Shown here: positions 20,000 to 35,824 of the stretch, piece by piece
Layout: each line of letters begins with the position of its first letter
Numbering within the stretch: the first letter of the stretch is position 1
Source: Pelecanus crispus
Lineage: Eukaryota; Chordata; Aves; Pelecaniformes; Pelecanidae
Assembly: GCF_030463565.1 (NCBI RefSeq)
Contig: NC_134660.1
Coordinates: 255,501-319,500 of the forward strand
Length of the DNA: 64,000 nt
Direction: 5' to 3'
Notes under the pieces: generated by a model
What the model saw: the letters and a program-made list of their open reading frames with translations, nothing else
Told to the model about the DNA's origin: nothing
Databases searched by the model: none
Program-made: the position numbers and the translations under genes

Positions 20000-22900
20000 A
20001 AAGAAACGTCTCTGTTGGGGAATGCTAAAGGAACTGAACTCCTGAAGCAGAAATGTATTTCCTGATTTCACAGCACTTGTAATCCTCTGTCTGTAGTGTT
20101 AAATCTAATATCCTAGCAAGCAGTGAGAAAACCTGTTGTGTACTATTGCAGCATGGCCACCAGCAAATGATCTCGTCCAGTATTCACTTTCATTTTCTTA
20201 GGGTCAGCTTCAGCCAGCTCACATGGTAAAAGATCTGTTCTGGCTGCATGAGGTTAAAAACTTTGGTTTTAAAACTATACAGTGTAAAGCTTAAAACACC
20301 TATACAGAAATACCCATTCCCTCCCCCTCTCAGATTAACTCTGATTATTCACTAATGCTTAATGTAGTTTTGCTAGGGTTGCTTTTTGGGGGATGGGGAT
20401 ACTTTTCTATCCAAACATAAAGCCAGGTAGCGTATTCCGGTAGGGAAATTGCTCTGCCTGACACGGTTAGTGTACATCAAGGTGTCTCCTTCCCTGTGAG
20501 TATTAATCCAGGTTGCTGTTGGTGCTCCCTCATGATTATTTTGGGGACTCAGCTTGAAAGCCAGCTGGCTGGGTCAGTGGGCAGAGGCTCAGTTAAGACT
20601 TTCTGGAGGAGCTTGTGAGGTTGTTAGATGGAGCCCAGCCTTAGAGCTGTGAGCATGTGCTGACTTTCACTTTGAGCCTGTCTCTCCGGGGCTCCTCCGG
20701 TAGCTGGGAATCTCCGGTGCAGTTTGCCAAGGGCAAAATTGCCAGGCGCTGCAGGAGGAAAAAGATCATTTATTCTTCTGGCAAGCAGGGCAGAGGCATC
20801 ACGGCTTTTAACCCATTGCACTTGCGCTCCATAAGCGCTTTGTCCCCTTCCTTTCAGGGTTGTGTTTTTTTTTTTCTGGTTCATCTGATTTCTCGCTGGG
20901 GATTTTCAGATGATGTAATAACCTTGGTGGGGAGGATGAGAGCCGGGGCTCTCGGGCTCAGTGTGGTTGCCATCTGCCGGTCCCCGGGAGGCCTGCACCG
21001 CTTGGCTGAAGAGGAGGAGGAGGAGTGACGGTGTCACTTGCTGCACGGACTCCGGTGCAACCAGTGCTGACAGCAGGGCAGTAGCAAAGCAGCAAATAAC
21101 TCATTTTCTGCTGACAACGTTTTGTCTTGCGTTTTTCCCCTCCCTCTGACCTGTCCCCTCCTTCCACAGATGTGTGGGCTGCTGGGATGGAATGCATTTT
21201 CAGGAGAAAGCAAAAAATTAACAGAGAAGAGGCCATTTTCCCAAAGTCAGACCACCTCATCACAGTGATATTGCAGCCTTGCTGGCAGTGTCCTTAAAGG
21301 ACTGGCTTGGCCCCAGAACAGAGGTTCTTTGGGACATGTCTCCACAAACCAGTAGTGGTGGCCGAAGAGCTGCCATCACGCTGTGACAGCCCTCCCTTAG
21401 CAAATGGATGGGGCTAAACCAGAGCTTAACGATCAAGGTACTTGAAATGCAGCTGTCCTGGCTTTTTCCTGAGAGTCAAGTTTCCCCTATTAATAACAGC
21501 CGACTCCAGCCCATGTTCTGCCAGTGTTCTCTCTCTCCCATTTGCCTGCCTGGATCTGCTGGGGCTTTCCAGTCCCTGCAATTGGTGCGGAAATACTGGG
21601 GAGGAGTTCAGATATCAGCTGCTGAGACTACCGACAGGGCTTGAATCTCTGCCACTTGCCCCCTGAGATTATCTAGATGCAGTTTCTAAATCCCATGGCA
21701 GCTCCTAATTGCCTCCACATCCCCCCTGCAGGCGCAGAGCGAGGAGCTTTATTCCTTGTGCAGGGCCTGGGAGGGTTCATCTCTGCTCAGGGTTGCTTCA
21801 GAGTCCTTGTGAAAACGTCACGTGAGCTTGAGAGATATGGGGGAGGGATGTTTGTACTACTGGTGCTCATCTTAGTGCTTTTAACTCCTGGCTGTTGCAG
21901 TGTGAGCTTGCATCAGGCTGTGTCCTGCTGGTGATGGTCCGCCAGTCTGTACTGAGGGAGAGCAGATGGGTGGCATGTCAAACCACAAATGCTGGTGCGT
22001 AGTGACCTTATGGGTGTAGCTGGAGAAGACCAATTCATGTCTCGGTAGTTCTCCTGTTAACCCTAAAGGTTTTCATGCTTTTTTGAACTAGGATTTCGGC
22101 CCTCAGGCATATAAAGGAGAGCTGGGTCTTGGAGGAGACTTAGGCAGCAGTATTTGGTGATCAAATCTGAAGTTTGAAGCTACGAGTATGAAAGGAAGGC
22201 TTATTTGTGGGACTCCTGAGGCTGGTGCTAGTTAATGGTTTTTATAGTCTACCTTTGCTTATCTGCACAAAAAATACACTGAATAATCTCATTAGTGTTC
22301 TGTCTTTTGGCTAAGGTCAGGAGTGCACATCTGTATGGGATTAGGGAGAAACGAAGCTTGAGGAATGTGAGCAAAAGTAGGGTCTGCCAAATTTCACAGC
22401 AGTACAGCATGCTTGTGCTTGTTGTGAAACGGCAGGATTAAATAGGGACAGGTACTCTGGATTGCCATGTTCTCTGGTATGCACAGAAACTTCAGGCTCA
22501 AAATGCATCAGTTTTCCAGATAATTACCCGTGAGTTTGCCTGCTCGCAGGTGGCTGCGTGATCCGTCCCCTGCCTGGGGATCTCCCGGCTGAGCAGCAGT
22601 GCTTCTGCTCTTTGAGCCTCTGAAGTGTGCTCGCTTACACAGCTTCCGTTAGGTGACTGAGGTGCCGCGTCAGGCAGATTAACGTCACGCAGTACTTGGC
22701 TGGCTTTTGGCTTGACCTGAAATTGAGGATTTAAGCTGAATTTCTCTCTTCCAGCCCATCCCTCTGTAGATTTGATGTGCTGAGATATCTGATTCTTGGA
22801 AGTCAGATCTGAGGTAGCAGAATTGAGTGTGGCAGTACACGAGATACCTTCAGTGGTAAAGACGCATGGTTTTTCTGACAAAGGCTTCGTTCTCCTGCCA

Positions 22901-23151
22901 GCTTATACTGTGAATCGTGTAAGAATGTGCTTCTCTTAACGAGCTTCAGATTAGAAATGTTGGGTCCTAACATTGCAGGTCCCTCCCGAACACAAGGAAG
23001 GCATACGCAGGCCTGGGTTTTATAGGCAGTCAATGCCTGTATGTTTGTCAAGGACTGTTCTTATCGGGGGACTGGGAGAGGATTATGGTACCGCATCTTT
23101 CTGGTGCATAATTTAGTTAATTTGAATGCCATGTTTTGTATCCCCCTGCAG

Positions 23152-23337
23152 ATGTGCCGACGAGTCTGCACTTCCAGAGCATGTTGAAATCTCAGTGGCA
23201 GAACAAACCCTATGAGAAAATTAAACCTCCCAAAAAGCTCTCACTCAAGCACAGAGCCCCCATGCCTACCAGCAGCCTATCTGACCCTGCTCGCAAGGAC
23301 CGCCACAAGCTGGTGAATTCGTTCTTCACTGCAGCCA
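23152..23337 (+). CDS. KANSL1: KANSL1 exon (likely exon 8)
   Basis: The acceptor is ccctgcag and the donor A|gtaagt. It is 186 nt. It completes an Asp codon, then reads [19 protein letters not shown], a basic Pro/Lys stretch, and [15 protein letters not shown]. The match with human KANSL1 is near identical apart from a short Ser-rich spot. It ends with one base of a Lys codon. Confidence 0.96.
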
Positions 23338-23749
23338 GTAAGTGTCTTCCCTGCCTCCGCCACGTACAGAAACATTGCCCAGCCTTGTACCCGACAGCCG
23401 TGCAATCTGGGAGGAGAGAGGAGGAGGATAACCTTCAAATTCAGCTCTTGGGGATAAGGCCATGGTATTGCAGGCCAGGGCTGAAGGTGAAGTCTGTGCA
23501 CGTTGTGCAGTTCAGGCTGGTCTCAGTTTGTAGGGACCTCTTCTTGGTCAGTCTGAGGCTGTGCTCACACTGGCACGGGCAGTACTACAGCTCCTTCTGC
23601 TCTGAGCACATCTCTCCAGCGCCCTGATGGTGTTGAGCTTGACCTGTCTGGATTTATGGAGCTGGTAAACTCTGCCCGAGTCTCCTGTGCCAACAGAAAG
23701 AGAGGTGAAAACAGGTGTTTCATAGCTCTTTCTCTGTTCCCCTCCTCAG
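23338..23749 (+). other. KANSL1 intron (412 nt)
   Basis: This is a short intron between two well-supported exons. Nothing else was recognised. Confidence 0.9.
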
Positions 23750-23911
23750 AGCGCTCACATCAAAAAATCCAACCAGACAAGGCACACAGGCCGCCTTTAG
23801 ACGATTTTACGGCCGTGTCCAAGGCCGAGAGAGCGCCAGAGCGCTCGCTTGTCCAGCCTCCTGCCTATGACAAAAAGCGATTGCGAGACTGCTCATCTGA
23901 GAGGAGTGAAG
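23750..23911 (+). CDS. KANSL1: KANSL1 exon (likely exon 9)
   Basis: The acceptor is ctcctcag and the donor GAAG|gtaggc. It is 162 nt. It completes Lys, then RSHQKIQPDKAHRPPLDDF, and ends KKRLRDCSSERSE. Ends match human (TRPDRTHRQHLDD and RLRDHSSERSE); the middle is divergent. The next intron is 324 nt and stays open in this frame. Confidence 0.94.
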
Positions 23912-24235
23912 GTAGGCTCCCACAGCCAGGTCTCTCGGGGGGAGCTTGGGCTTTGCTGCATATCCAGCCTCTCTCCCCCTTTGGCATCGTAGAAGGGGGA
24001 ACGCACTGCTTCTGGACCTTGTCGCCACCGCAGCAATGCCTTGTGTGCTCTAACTGCTTCTTCCCCCAGGGCCTCTCAGGCTGGCAGCCACCATCAGAAG
24101 GTGCTTCTCTTTCATGCAAAGTGCTCCTCAGCACTGGCCATTGCTGGTGCACATGGTCCTTTTCTATCCACCACCACCCCCCTTTGGTTTTTTTGCTAAT
24201 GTCTGTCTTCATTTTCTCCCACCCTCCATGTGTAG
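23912..24235 (+). other. KANSL1 intron, 324 nt, open in the coding frame
   Basis: The splice sites are gtaggc and gtgtag, flanking exons with clear KANSL1 homology. The length is a multiple of three and the coding frame runs through all 108 codons without a stop. Retention would therefore insert 108 residues instead of truncating the protein. The would-be insert is hydrophobic/aromatic with a Pro/His stretch and does not resemble KANSL1. Confidence 0.85.
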
Positions 24236-24387
24236 TGTTGAAGCATCACACAGATGTCGGTGGCCCAAGCTACTTGTCAGCAGCTGCGACCCCCACACCT
24301 CACAGCCCTATAGCGCGGCAGCTGTCCGCCTCCTCAGAAGGCTCCGCTCCTACCAGCATGAGTTCACAGGGCACCTCCAGCACAGCC
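24236..24387 (+). CDS. KANSL1: KANSL1 exon (likely exon 10)
   Basis: The acceptor is atgtgtag and the donor GCC|gtaagt. It is 152 nt, ending in phase 0. It completes Val, then LKHHTDVGGPSYLSAAATPT, then HSPIARQLSASSEGSAP, matching the human Ser/Thr/Pro-rich linker just before the PEHE region. Confidence 0.94.
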
Positions 24388-28122
<3,735 letters not shown>

Positions 28123-28180
28123 CTGGCGTGAAGTGGATATCAGCGCTCTGAAAGCAAACCCTGATGAAGACAATGAAGAG
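28123..28180 (+). CDS. KANSL1: KANSL1 exon, PEHE region (likely exon 12)
   Basis: The acceptor is tgttgcag and the donor GAG|gtaaga. It is only 58 nt. It completes Ser, then WREVDISALKANPDEDNEE, matching human WREVDLQSLKGSPDEENEE. It ends in phase 0. Confidence 0.95.
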
Positions 28181-28800
28181 GTAAGAAGAGTTTTATTTCC
28201 GAGTTAATGTGGGATGGGGTTGGTAGCAGCTGAACAGCGTGCACAGGGGATGCCGGAAGGAAGTGGACACAGGGACCTCAGCAGGGAGGTGTGGGGACTC
28301 TTCCTTTTTTGCAACAAAATGGCACAACTGGCCTTGCAGAAACCAGCCTGGTGTTGGTTCCTTTTCAGGAAAGGCATGATAAGGCAGAAGTTGGATTAAC
28401 TGGCTGGGTACAGCTGAATCTGAGGTCTGATTACTGTCAGGAGACCTCTCTGGGCAGCAATCTTTTTATGGAATAGGCTAATCAAGAAATCATGACCAGT
28501 CACACTGCTGTAGTTATTATTTTAGCTAAACTGATAATGATGGTATTTCCTTAAACCTCCGTGTGAGTGCTTTCATTCTGGGATCAGCGGCTTTCCTTTG
28601 GTTTTTAGTTCTTAATCTCTTCCTAAGCAGTGCAGACTCAGTTTAACAAGGTGCTCTTGTACTCACTGATGGCATCTGCCTCCCTCCAGACATAAACATT
28701 TATTTAAATTCATGCTGTAGCTAATGCTGGAAAAACTGCACGTAGATGCGTGTTTAATATAAGAAAGCTCTGACCAAGCCCTGTACCATTTCCTTTCCAG
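28181..28800 (+). other. KANSL1 intron
   Basis: This is a 620-nt intron. Nothing was recognised. Confidence 0.85.
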
Positions 28801-28913
28801 ATCGAGGACTTGTCTGATTCAGCCTTCGCTGCTCGGCATGGCAAGTGTGAAGAGATGGAGCGGGCACGGTGGCTTTGGAGCACGAGCATGCCCCCGCAGC
28901 GGCGGGGCAGCAG
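28801..28913 (+). CDS. KANSL1: KANSL1 exon, PEHE region (likely exon 13)
   Basis: The acceptor is tttccag and the donor AG|gtatgc. It is 113 nt. It reads [20 protein letters not shown], then [17 protein letters not shown], close to human throughout. It ends with two bases of an Arg codon. Confidence 0.96.
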
Positions 28914-31455
28914 GTATGCCTGCCACAGTTCCTCAGCGCTGCCTAGGTGCACCAGCAGCGTTTGGATGCAAAGAGGGTGCGGTGGGTTTCTCTTGGCCTG
29001 CTCAAGGTGGTGTTCCTGACAGAGTGGGATGCTCTTGGGAGCAGGCTGCGGAGGCTTTATTAGATTGGCTGGTCCATGAAAATGGTTAAAAGCTTGTGCT
29101 GGTATTGGAAAGTTTGATCACCATCCACAAGAGCAGCTTGAGGAGCCCTTCTAGGAGTGGGGCGTAGTCTTGCTTAGGTAGGGGTAAAGGTACACACCCG
29201 TTAAGTTGTGGACAACCAACTCTTGCACTGTCTGCTTGGATTCTGCTTTCCCAAGCACTTTTCACCACTCTAGAAGTGTGGAGGCTGGTGCACCAGCTTG
29301 GGAATCCGGAGAAAAATGAAAGGGCTGAGCTGGGCATCCTTCATGCAGGAACAAGGAACAGTGGTTGTTCTCAGTGTTATGCTGTCTATTGCATCTTTGC
29401 TCGATTGCTTCAGCAATGTCGTTCCTCTGCTCCATTTACATCTGTGTCCTTACCTTCCTCTGATCACTTGACACTTGATGCCCTTTCTGCAGTGTCTTTT
29501 TGTGAGTGGGTGTCTAAAACTGCACACAGTTGCCAGCTGTTGATCTCATAAACCTGCATAAGAAGAGATTTGCTCTTCTCCATTTGATTGCCGATGCTTT
29601 GGTTTTGAACCACTCTGCTCTTGGGCAGAAATGTGTGCTGACCTACAACTGCACACAAACATACACCCAGTCGTCTTAGTCTGGTTGTGGTTTCAGTTTA
29701 GCCCTGTCAGGAGTGCGCGATCGTGCAAGGTTGTTTCTGCAAGAACTTCTGCAAATGCAAAGGTAGCATTTGTCAGATTCCATTTGTGCTGCTGCTGCCT
29801 CGTTCATCTGCAGCTGCGTTTCCCAGTGCCGGTGGTGTGTGGGACATTTTGGTGTTTCGTTGCAAACTTCTTCAGCCAGTTTCTCACATCTGATAGCACT
29901 TCACCATAACTTTGTTTCTCTAAAAGACCCTCTCGTAAGGATGCTGGTGAAAGGTGCTGTGTTGAGGTCCTGGCTTGGTCATTGAGGTGAATTCAAACTT
30001 CACCTCATAGGTTTAGAAATGCTGGTGGGAAAGGACTTCCAGAGGTCTTTGGTCCAGCCTCCTGCAGGACTGCTGCCAGCAGAAGACCAGGTTGGCCATG
30101 GCCTTGTCTGGCCATGGCGTGAACACTTCTAAGGATGGAGATTCCCCCAGAGCTGGTGCCAGTATTCCGGTGCAGCTCCCCAGCAGGGAGAGATGGGGAT
30201 GTAAGTGTCCCTGCTCCACTGGCCACGTTCCTCAGCACAACCCAGGACGTGGTTTGCTGCGTTTGTGCTGAGAGTGGCTTGGCCGAGTTCAGCCTGGCAG
30301 TCGCCATGTCCTGAGCTCCTCCTCAGCAGGATCTTTGCTTGGTCCCTCAGTTCCCAGCCTGGGCTGATGCAGGGGTTGTTCTCTGTGGCTGCTTTAGTCT
30401 GTCTTTAGAAATGGTTGGAGCCCCTCATGGCCTGGTAACTTCTTGTGGCTGGGATTCAGCCAGTACTTTGCTCCTTGCCTGCGGAGTACCTGGGCCAATA
30501 ATAGCCAGTAAACACTGGGGTAAACTCACTTAGTTTTCCTTAAATGTCATTCTCTTTGTGACCTGCTCCAGCAGATCTGCTGAGTGTCTTGTGGTCTACC
30601 TGCCTCATGTATGTAACAGATTGGTTTGTTTTTTTCCTGTAGCAGCTTTTTAAATTGTATCTTGACTCAGCATGTTGACTCCATCTAGCTTGCTGCAAGT
30701 GTGGCTGTTTTATTAGTCTAATTGGGGCTGGGTTTGTATGTTCTGATGAATGCTTTGGCCAAGGTAGATTTTGGAATCAGATCCTTGGCAGTCCTTGATT
30801 GACGCTTGCTGTTGTAGTTCATCTTGAAGAGTTGCACGCAGATGTGGGGACTCCAGTTAGGTTTCTCTGTTTGCAGCCTGTGGGTGTTTTATCTGGGAAT
30901 CTGTGTAGGTGCTCAAACTTTCTTAATTCTTGGTTTAAACCTTCTGAAGTCTAGGGGTTTTACAGTGCTCCTCCTACGCCCAACTGTTGAACTTGCTGCA
31001 TTTTCAGCATTACTGGTTCATTACGCTTGGTTCTTGAGCTGCCTGGTGTCACATGGCATGTGGATGGTGGAAACACTTGGAGAAACTGATTTTGAAGTGT
31101 CTGGTTTCATGGGGTGGCTTCTCATTGTGGTATTTATGCAGCACTCACAGCATAGGAGACATGTGGGACATGTAACCTTAGGAGAGCAGTGTCAGTGTTG
31201 CAAAGCTGCATCGAGACAGTGGAGATGGGACAAAGATGAGCTTGGATGAGTTTAGCCTCTGGGCTGTGGCATTGCCTGCTTGTGCGTGCACCAAATCCCC
31301 ACAGCATTCCCCATCGTACGGCTGCTCCCGAGGAGGGGGTGGTGGAAGGCATCATAGGGTGGTGGCGTCGGGTGGCAGCGAGTGGCCTGGGCCCCTGTAT
31401 CAGTGGGAGTGCAGCTGGGACTGAAACCAGGCTCTCAAATGTGTTCCTGTCTCAG
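28914..31455 (+). other. KANSL1 intron with CR1 remnant
   Basis: This 2.5 kb intron contains a CR1-like segment near 29995-30200. A weak CR1-like phrase at 29509-29535 may belong to the same or another old copy. Confidence 0.75.
29995..30200 (-). mobile_element. CR1-like LINE 3' end remnant, reverse orientation
   Basis: The phrases ggaaaggacttccagaggtc and gtccagcctcctgcaggact, then cacttctaaggatggagatt, follow in order the reverse complement of the CR1 3' end. That typically reads 'tggaagggacctctggaggtcatctagtccaac...ctccaaggatggagactcc'. The element is 5' truncated and degenerate. The right edge is uncertain and may reach about 30340. Confidence 0.6.
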
Positions 31456-31702
31456 GTCTTACAGATCGACAGACGGACGGACGACTCCTCAGCTGGGGAA
31501 CCCGTCGACTCCCCAGCCAGCATCCCCTGACGTGGGCAACTGCCACTCCCATTTGGAGCTGTCCCACACCCACTCACCACGCAGCCCCATCAGCCCCGAA
31601 CTGCTCTCTGCCCCCCTCACCCCCCTCTCCCGTGACTCCATGCGGCTTCTGTCCAGTGAGGACACCCGTTGCTCCACGCCTGAGGCCAGCCTTGATGAGC
31701 AG
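31456..31702 (+). CDS. KANSL1: KANSL1 exon, C-terminal S/P-rich segment (likely exon 14)
   Basis: The acceptor is tgtctcag and the donor CAG|gtgggt. It is 247 nt. It completes Arg, then [40 protein letters not shown], and [16 protein letters not shown]. Human has two extra residues after TTPQLG. The many S-P and T-P pairs are plausible sites for proline-directed kinases. Confidence 0.96.
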
Positions 31703-32186
31703 GTGGGTGCTGGCTCTGGTTGTGGCCATTTCCTCTAGTTCTGTTTTGGAGGCTGGTGGGAGGGTCTGGGTGCTGCCTGTTGCTGTGTCACTGTAGTGAC
31801 TGCTGCAGATGGGTATAAAGGTAAATCTGATGCTCAAACTTGGCTGTTTTATTCCCCTCGCTGTGGGGAAACAGCTTGGAAACCAGCGTGTGGGAAGTTC
31901 TGTGCAAACGCTTGGCCGGATGGGGTGTAGAGTGTGGTGCCGTTTGGCATCAGCAGCAGGATGCTTTTCCAGTGGTTGGTTCAGTTTGGAGGCTGCTGCG
32001 TCCTCGCCGCACGTGCTAAAGCTTTCCGTGCACTGTTAATGAGGCTAGGCTAAGCCCGTGGCTGGCATGGCACCGGGGAGCTGCCTGCTCTGACCGCTGC
32101 TGTGGGCAGCCAGGGTCATGCATGGAGGGGAAGCGGAAGAGCTTTTCCAGAGGATTTTCCATAGCCTGGTGTGTCTTCCCTTTTAG
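31703..32186 (+). other. KANSL1 intron
   Basis: This is a 484-nt intron. Nothing was recognised. Confidence 0.85.
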
Positions 32187-32435
32187 GCTGTGCAGCCCTG
32201 GGAGCGACGCACCTTCCCACTCTCGTACGATCCCAGGACAGAGTGCGAGGACCAATCTGACCCCCAAGACCGGTCGTCACGCTGCACCCGGCGCACGTCG
32301 GGCAGTAAATCCTCCCGGGAAACCGATGGCACTTCTGCTTTGCCCAACCTGGCCAGCCTCAAGAGTCGAACCCCCCTGGCAACACCCTCTTCCTCCTCTT
32401 CCTCTGCAGCAGTTCAGCGGCCAGCACACAGATAG
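32187..32435 (+). CDS. KANSL1: KANSL1 terminal coding exon (likely exon 15)
   Basis: The acceptor is cccttttag. It has 83 codons including the TAG stop at 32433-32435. It starts [20 protein letters not shown], passes [17 protein letters not shown], and ends in a Ser-rich run before AAVQRPAHR. Human ends QRPTHR, which fixes the stop. The WERRTFPL and CTRRTSGSK blocks are conserved. Confidence 0.97.
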   Translation, partial: AVQPWERRTFPLSYDPRTECEDQSDPQDRSSRCTRRTSGSKSSRETDGTSALPNLASLKSRTPLATPSSSSSSAAVQRPAHR

Positions 32436-34445
32436 AGACATACGGGAAGACATGAGCAAAACCAACACACAGAACTAACTCTTGGCATTAAAGCTTCCAA
32501 AATCTGCGTTTGATATTCAAACATCCTGCCGGGAATTTTCACAGTTTTTAGTGAATTTAAGGAGTTTAGAAACTGTTTTTTGTTTTCTTTTTTTTTTCTT
32601 TTTTTTTTTTTTTTTTCTTCTCCATGTTTCCTTGTCACACGAATGAGAGCCCCCAGATTCCTCCCAGTGGAGTGAAGCCTTGGGAGGGGAGCAGCCCACC
32701 AGACCCCCCTCCCTCTTTCCTCCCCTCCCTTCTTAGGTGTATAAAACTAGAGCACAGGATTTAGCTGACTAGCAGACTTTGGGGATAGTTTTTCTCAAGC
32801 AAAAGGGTGTCTTTTTCTCTTAACCTGCTTCCCCCCCCCCCTCCCCCGAAAGGTTTTAGTGGAGTGAATTTAGTGGTGAAAAGTGATGTCTTGGGATTGC
32901 AACCTTCACTAGCTGTCTGTCTGTCCTGTGCAGAGTGCCCACCCTGCACTTCCACCCTCCGGTGTTTTCCTCCCCTAGGTTGTAGTTCCAGGTATCCTGA
33001 GGGGTGACTCTGCCCCCCCTCCCCCATCTCCCCTCTTCCCCCCGGGCTGCTGGCCACCTCCTTCCTTCCTTCTCTCCTGGTTTGGGAACAGCCATTTTCT
33101 GTGCCAAGGTGTGGCTGCCCCGTCCATTAGGGGAAAAGGAAGGACCCTTTTAGCTGCTTCACGCACAGCTCTGCGTGGGAGGAGTAGGATTTCGGAAGCA
33201 GCCTTGTTGACACCTTGTGTGTTTCTCCTGGGTCGAAGGCAGGGAGGGGAGAGTCCCCAGCCTGGTGCAGTCAGATGCTTCAAAGCAGGAGTGGAAGTCA
33301 TGATGCACTTAAGGGATGCCCTTTGGGGACATGGCTGTTGGCTGAGGCCAGCAGCAGCTTTCAGCTGGGAAGCACGGCTCTGCGACTGACGCTTGAGATC
33401 TGCCCTTGCGTGTGTCCCCCCCGCCGCAGGGCTGGAAAGTTGGGGTGAGGGCAGCTCCTGGGCCACCGCACCGAGGAGCCACTGAGAGCTGCGGGCGGCA
33501 GAGGGAGCATCCCGTGACAGGAGCAGGATGTGGCAGGTCCGGGTTGCCTGGCCAAGGCGGTCCCTGTAGGTGGGTTTGGTCTTAGAAAAGGAGAAATAAA
33601 AGAGCGGGATGGAGGGCAGGTGTCGGGTGGGCGACCGGCTCCCACTGTGCTGAGGTGCTGGGGGGGGATCGGGATCTGTCACCACTGTTTCGCTCCACTT
33701 CCACACATGGTCCGAGAACAGGTGTCAGTTCTGTTTCATTTCCCAGTCATTGGTCCGACGTGCCACCTCCTGACAGGTATTTTATTTTGAAACCGAGTTT
33801 GCTGTTGTTCCTCCCCTCCTTCCCTCTCTCCCCAGCCCTTCCACACCCGCAGTGACTCCCGGATCCCGCACACCGTTCCCATCTGTAACGCTTTCTGATC
33901 CCAACGGTGTGGCTATTGGTCCCTGTCCTGTTGCTAGCATTGTGCCTGTCTTATGTATAATCACATCACCAAAAAAAAGGAAAAAAAAAAACAAAGGACA
34001 TTTTTTTTTTTCCATTTTGTAATCGTAAAGAAATAGTAGCTAAACTGCTTAATGGTTGGGGTTTTCACAATTTTCAACATTATCTAGTGGTTTTGGTTCT
34101 GTTCTAGTTTAAAGGATTTGTCATCGTTTCTTTGAAAAACAACAACAATGCTACCATATCCCTCTGCATAAGTGCTTTTCTATTTATAAGGTTGAAAATT
34201 CTGAATAACCCTTTTAGCATTATAAAAACCACAAAAAAAAAAAAACCCACCTTGTATTTTGTAAATATTTTCTTTTCCTGCTTTGAGCTGTGTAATGTCC
34301 TTGTTATATAGAAATGCTTTTCTTCCGAGAAGCTGATCTTTGTTAATGTCTTGATTCTGTTGGCAAAGCACAAATGTGCTTATAAAAAAAAAAAAAGGAA
34401 GAAAATATTAAAAAAAAAAATTAAAACAAGATTATTCTATGCGAT
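32436..34445 (+). other. KANSL1: KANSL1 3' UTR
   Basis: This runs from the stop codon to the predicted cleavage region. It contains T-rich tracts (32587-32618), a C-rich run near 32831-32845, a possible proximal poly(A) signal AATAAA at 33595-33600, and A/T-rich sequence from 33950. Minus-strand open frames inside it are composition artefacts. The end is set by the ATTAAA signals and the GT-rich stretch after them. Confidence 0.8.
34407..34425 (+). terminator. KANSL1 poly(A) signals (two ATTAAA)
   Basis: Two ATTAAA hexamers occur at 34407-34412 and 34420-34425, followed within about 20-35 nt by T- and GT-rich sequence (34431-34457). This suits cleavage near 34440. No later candidate fits the expected UTR length. 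Confidence 0.7.
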
Positions 34446-35807
34446 GTGCGTTTGTGAAACGCTGGGTTGGGAAGTGGAAGGGGCCCTTCCCATGTGCTCA
34501 GCCTGGTCTCGGGCGGATCAGCTGCTTCCCTCCCTTGGTGCGTTTGAATGGCCTCTTTTTTTCCCCTTTATAACATTATTTCCCAGCAGTTGCTGTCAAT
34601 TAGTGAAAGGAGGAATTGTTCCACAGGATCTCTGGGTTTGGGCTTTGCACTGGGATATGTGATGGAGCAGGACCGGGACTTGGTGGCACTTCCCCTGGGA
34701 GAGCTCACAAGAACTGAGCTCTGCCTTGTGTCACTGAAACCACCCGGATTGGGCGAGGGGTTTATTTTACATTTTCAGGGTTAACTGGTTGCTACTGATT
34801 CACACCCAGGTACTGTTTGTGCAAATTGTTTGCCCTCGTCGGTGGGTTTTGCTGTGCAAGTTGAATGTTTGCAAGAGGCAAGTGGTGGCAGGCTACTTCT
34901 TGTGTGCTCCTGAATTTTGAAGATGAGAGAATTATACTTTGCTCCTCGTTACCCAAGTGGATGGGAAACAGGAAGGTGCTGGGTGATTATTAGCCAGATG
35001 ATCAAAGTAGGAGGCAGCAACCTGGGCATCACGGGGTTCAATCTGAAAAGCAAATGGTGGCAGCTGCGGCTGCACAAGCAGCTGTGCTGCGCTGAAGTTC
35101 CTGACCTGCACAAGGCGGCTGAGTCCTGGGGAAGGCGTGGAGCAAAGGACTCGTTGTGGTGCTGCTTTGTGGCCGCTGAAGTGCAGGTAACCGGGGGATC
35201 TTGGGCTGCGAGAGCTACAACTGTAATAGACTGGATGTGGGCTGGAACTGGGGAAGGGGAATAAGGTGTCGCTGTGATTTAAAGCAGCCTCTGAACAGTC
35301 CCAGTGCTCACCGGTGCTGCGGGGGACACAGCTGCATTTAGTCTCGCCCCACAGCTGAGAAAACGTCCTGTCCAAGGTCACACAATGAGCCAAAAATAAA
35401 ACTTGGGCTTCCCGGCTGCAGGGCCTCTGCCCTGCCAGCGCTGCCCACTGGGCAGGGCCTCCCCTTCCTGCACCCCAGTTTGCTGCAGGAAGAAGCGTGG
35501 TCTCCCTGCGTGCTGCAAGGAAGGGGAGCTGGTGAAGCTACAGCCCGGGCTGTGGTGGTGGCTGGTACTTGAAAGAAAGAGAAAAACACTCCGTGCCCAT
35601 CTTTACTGCTCCCTGGTAGCAGGTCCTACGGCCCTGGTGTGCTGGCACAGCTGCCAGGGGATCGGCAGTACCAGTGTGTGCCCCTGGCTGCGGCCAAAAC
35701 CCAGCCTGAGCCCGGCCTGTGGCTGGGGAACCCTCGTGTGCCTGCGCACAGCTCCCTGCTGCTCCCACGCACTCCCTGGCTCCCTCCCCTGTGCAAAAGA
35801 GGCGGTG
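34446..35807. other. Intergenic gap between convergent KANSL1 and MAPT ends
   Basis: About 1.36 kb separates the two polyadenylation sites. I see no coding homology, RNA gene or recognised repeat. The open frames have no recognisable domains and overlap each other on both strands. Human MAPT and KANSL1 are likewise tail to tail with a short gap. Confidence 0.7.
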
Positions 35808-35824
35808 TTTATCGTAGTAATGAC

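Larger units (their letters stand above)
18820..23151 (+). other. KANSL1 intron
   Basis: This 4.3 kb intron has a CAC/C low-complexity run (19940-19999) and a 26-bp tandem duplication (19591-19641). No gene was seen. Confidence 0.8.

Noticed and set aside
29509..29535. CR1-like phrase (gtgtctaaaactgcacacagt)
   Set aside because: It is too short and its surroundings do not follow CR1 order; it may be an old fragment but is not called.
33595..33600. AATAAA in KANSL1 3' UTR as the main poly(A) site
   Set aside because: A/T-rich UTR continues beyond it to paired ATTAAA signals at the expected human-like length; it may be a minor proximal site.
32975..33706. 243-codon minus-strand open frame
   Set aside because: It is a shadow in the GC-rich KANSL1 3' UTR, with low complexity and no homology.
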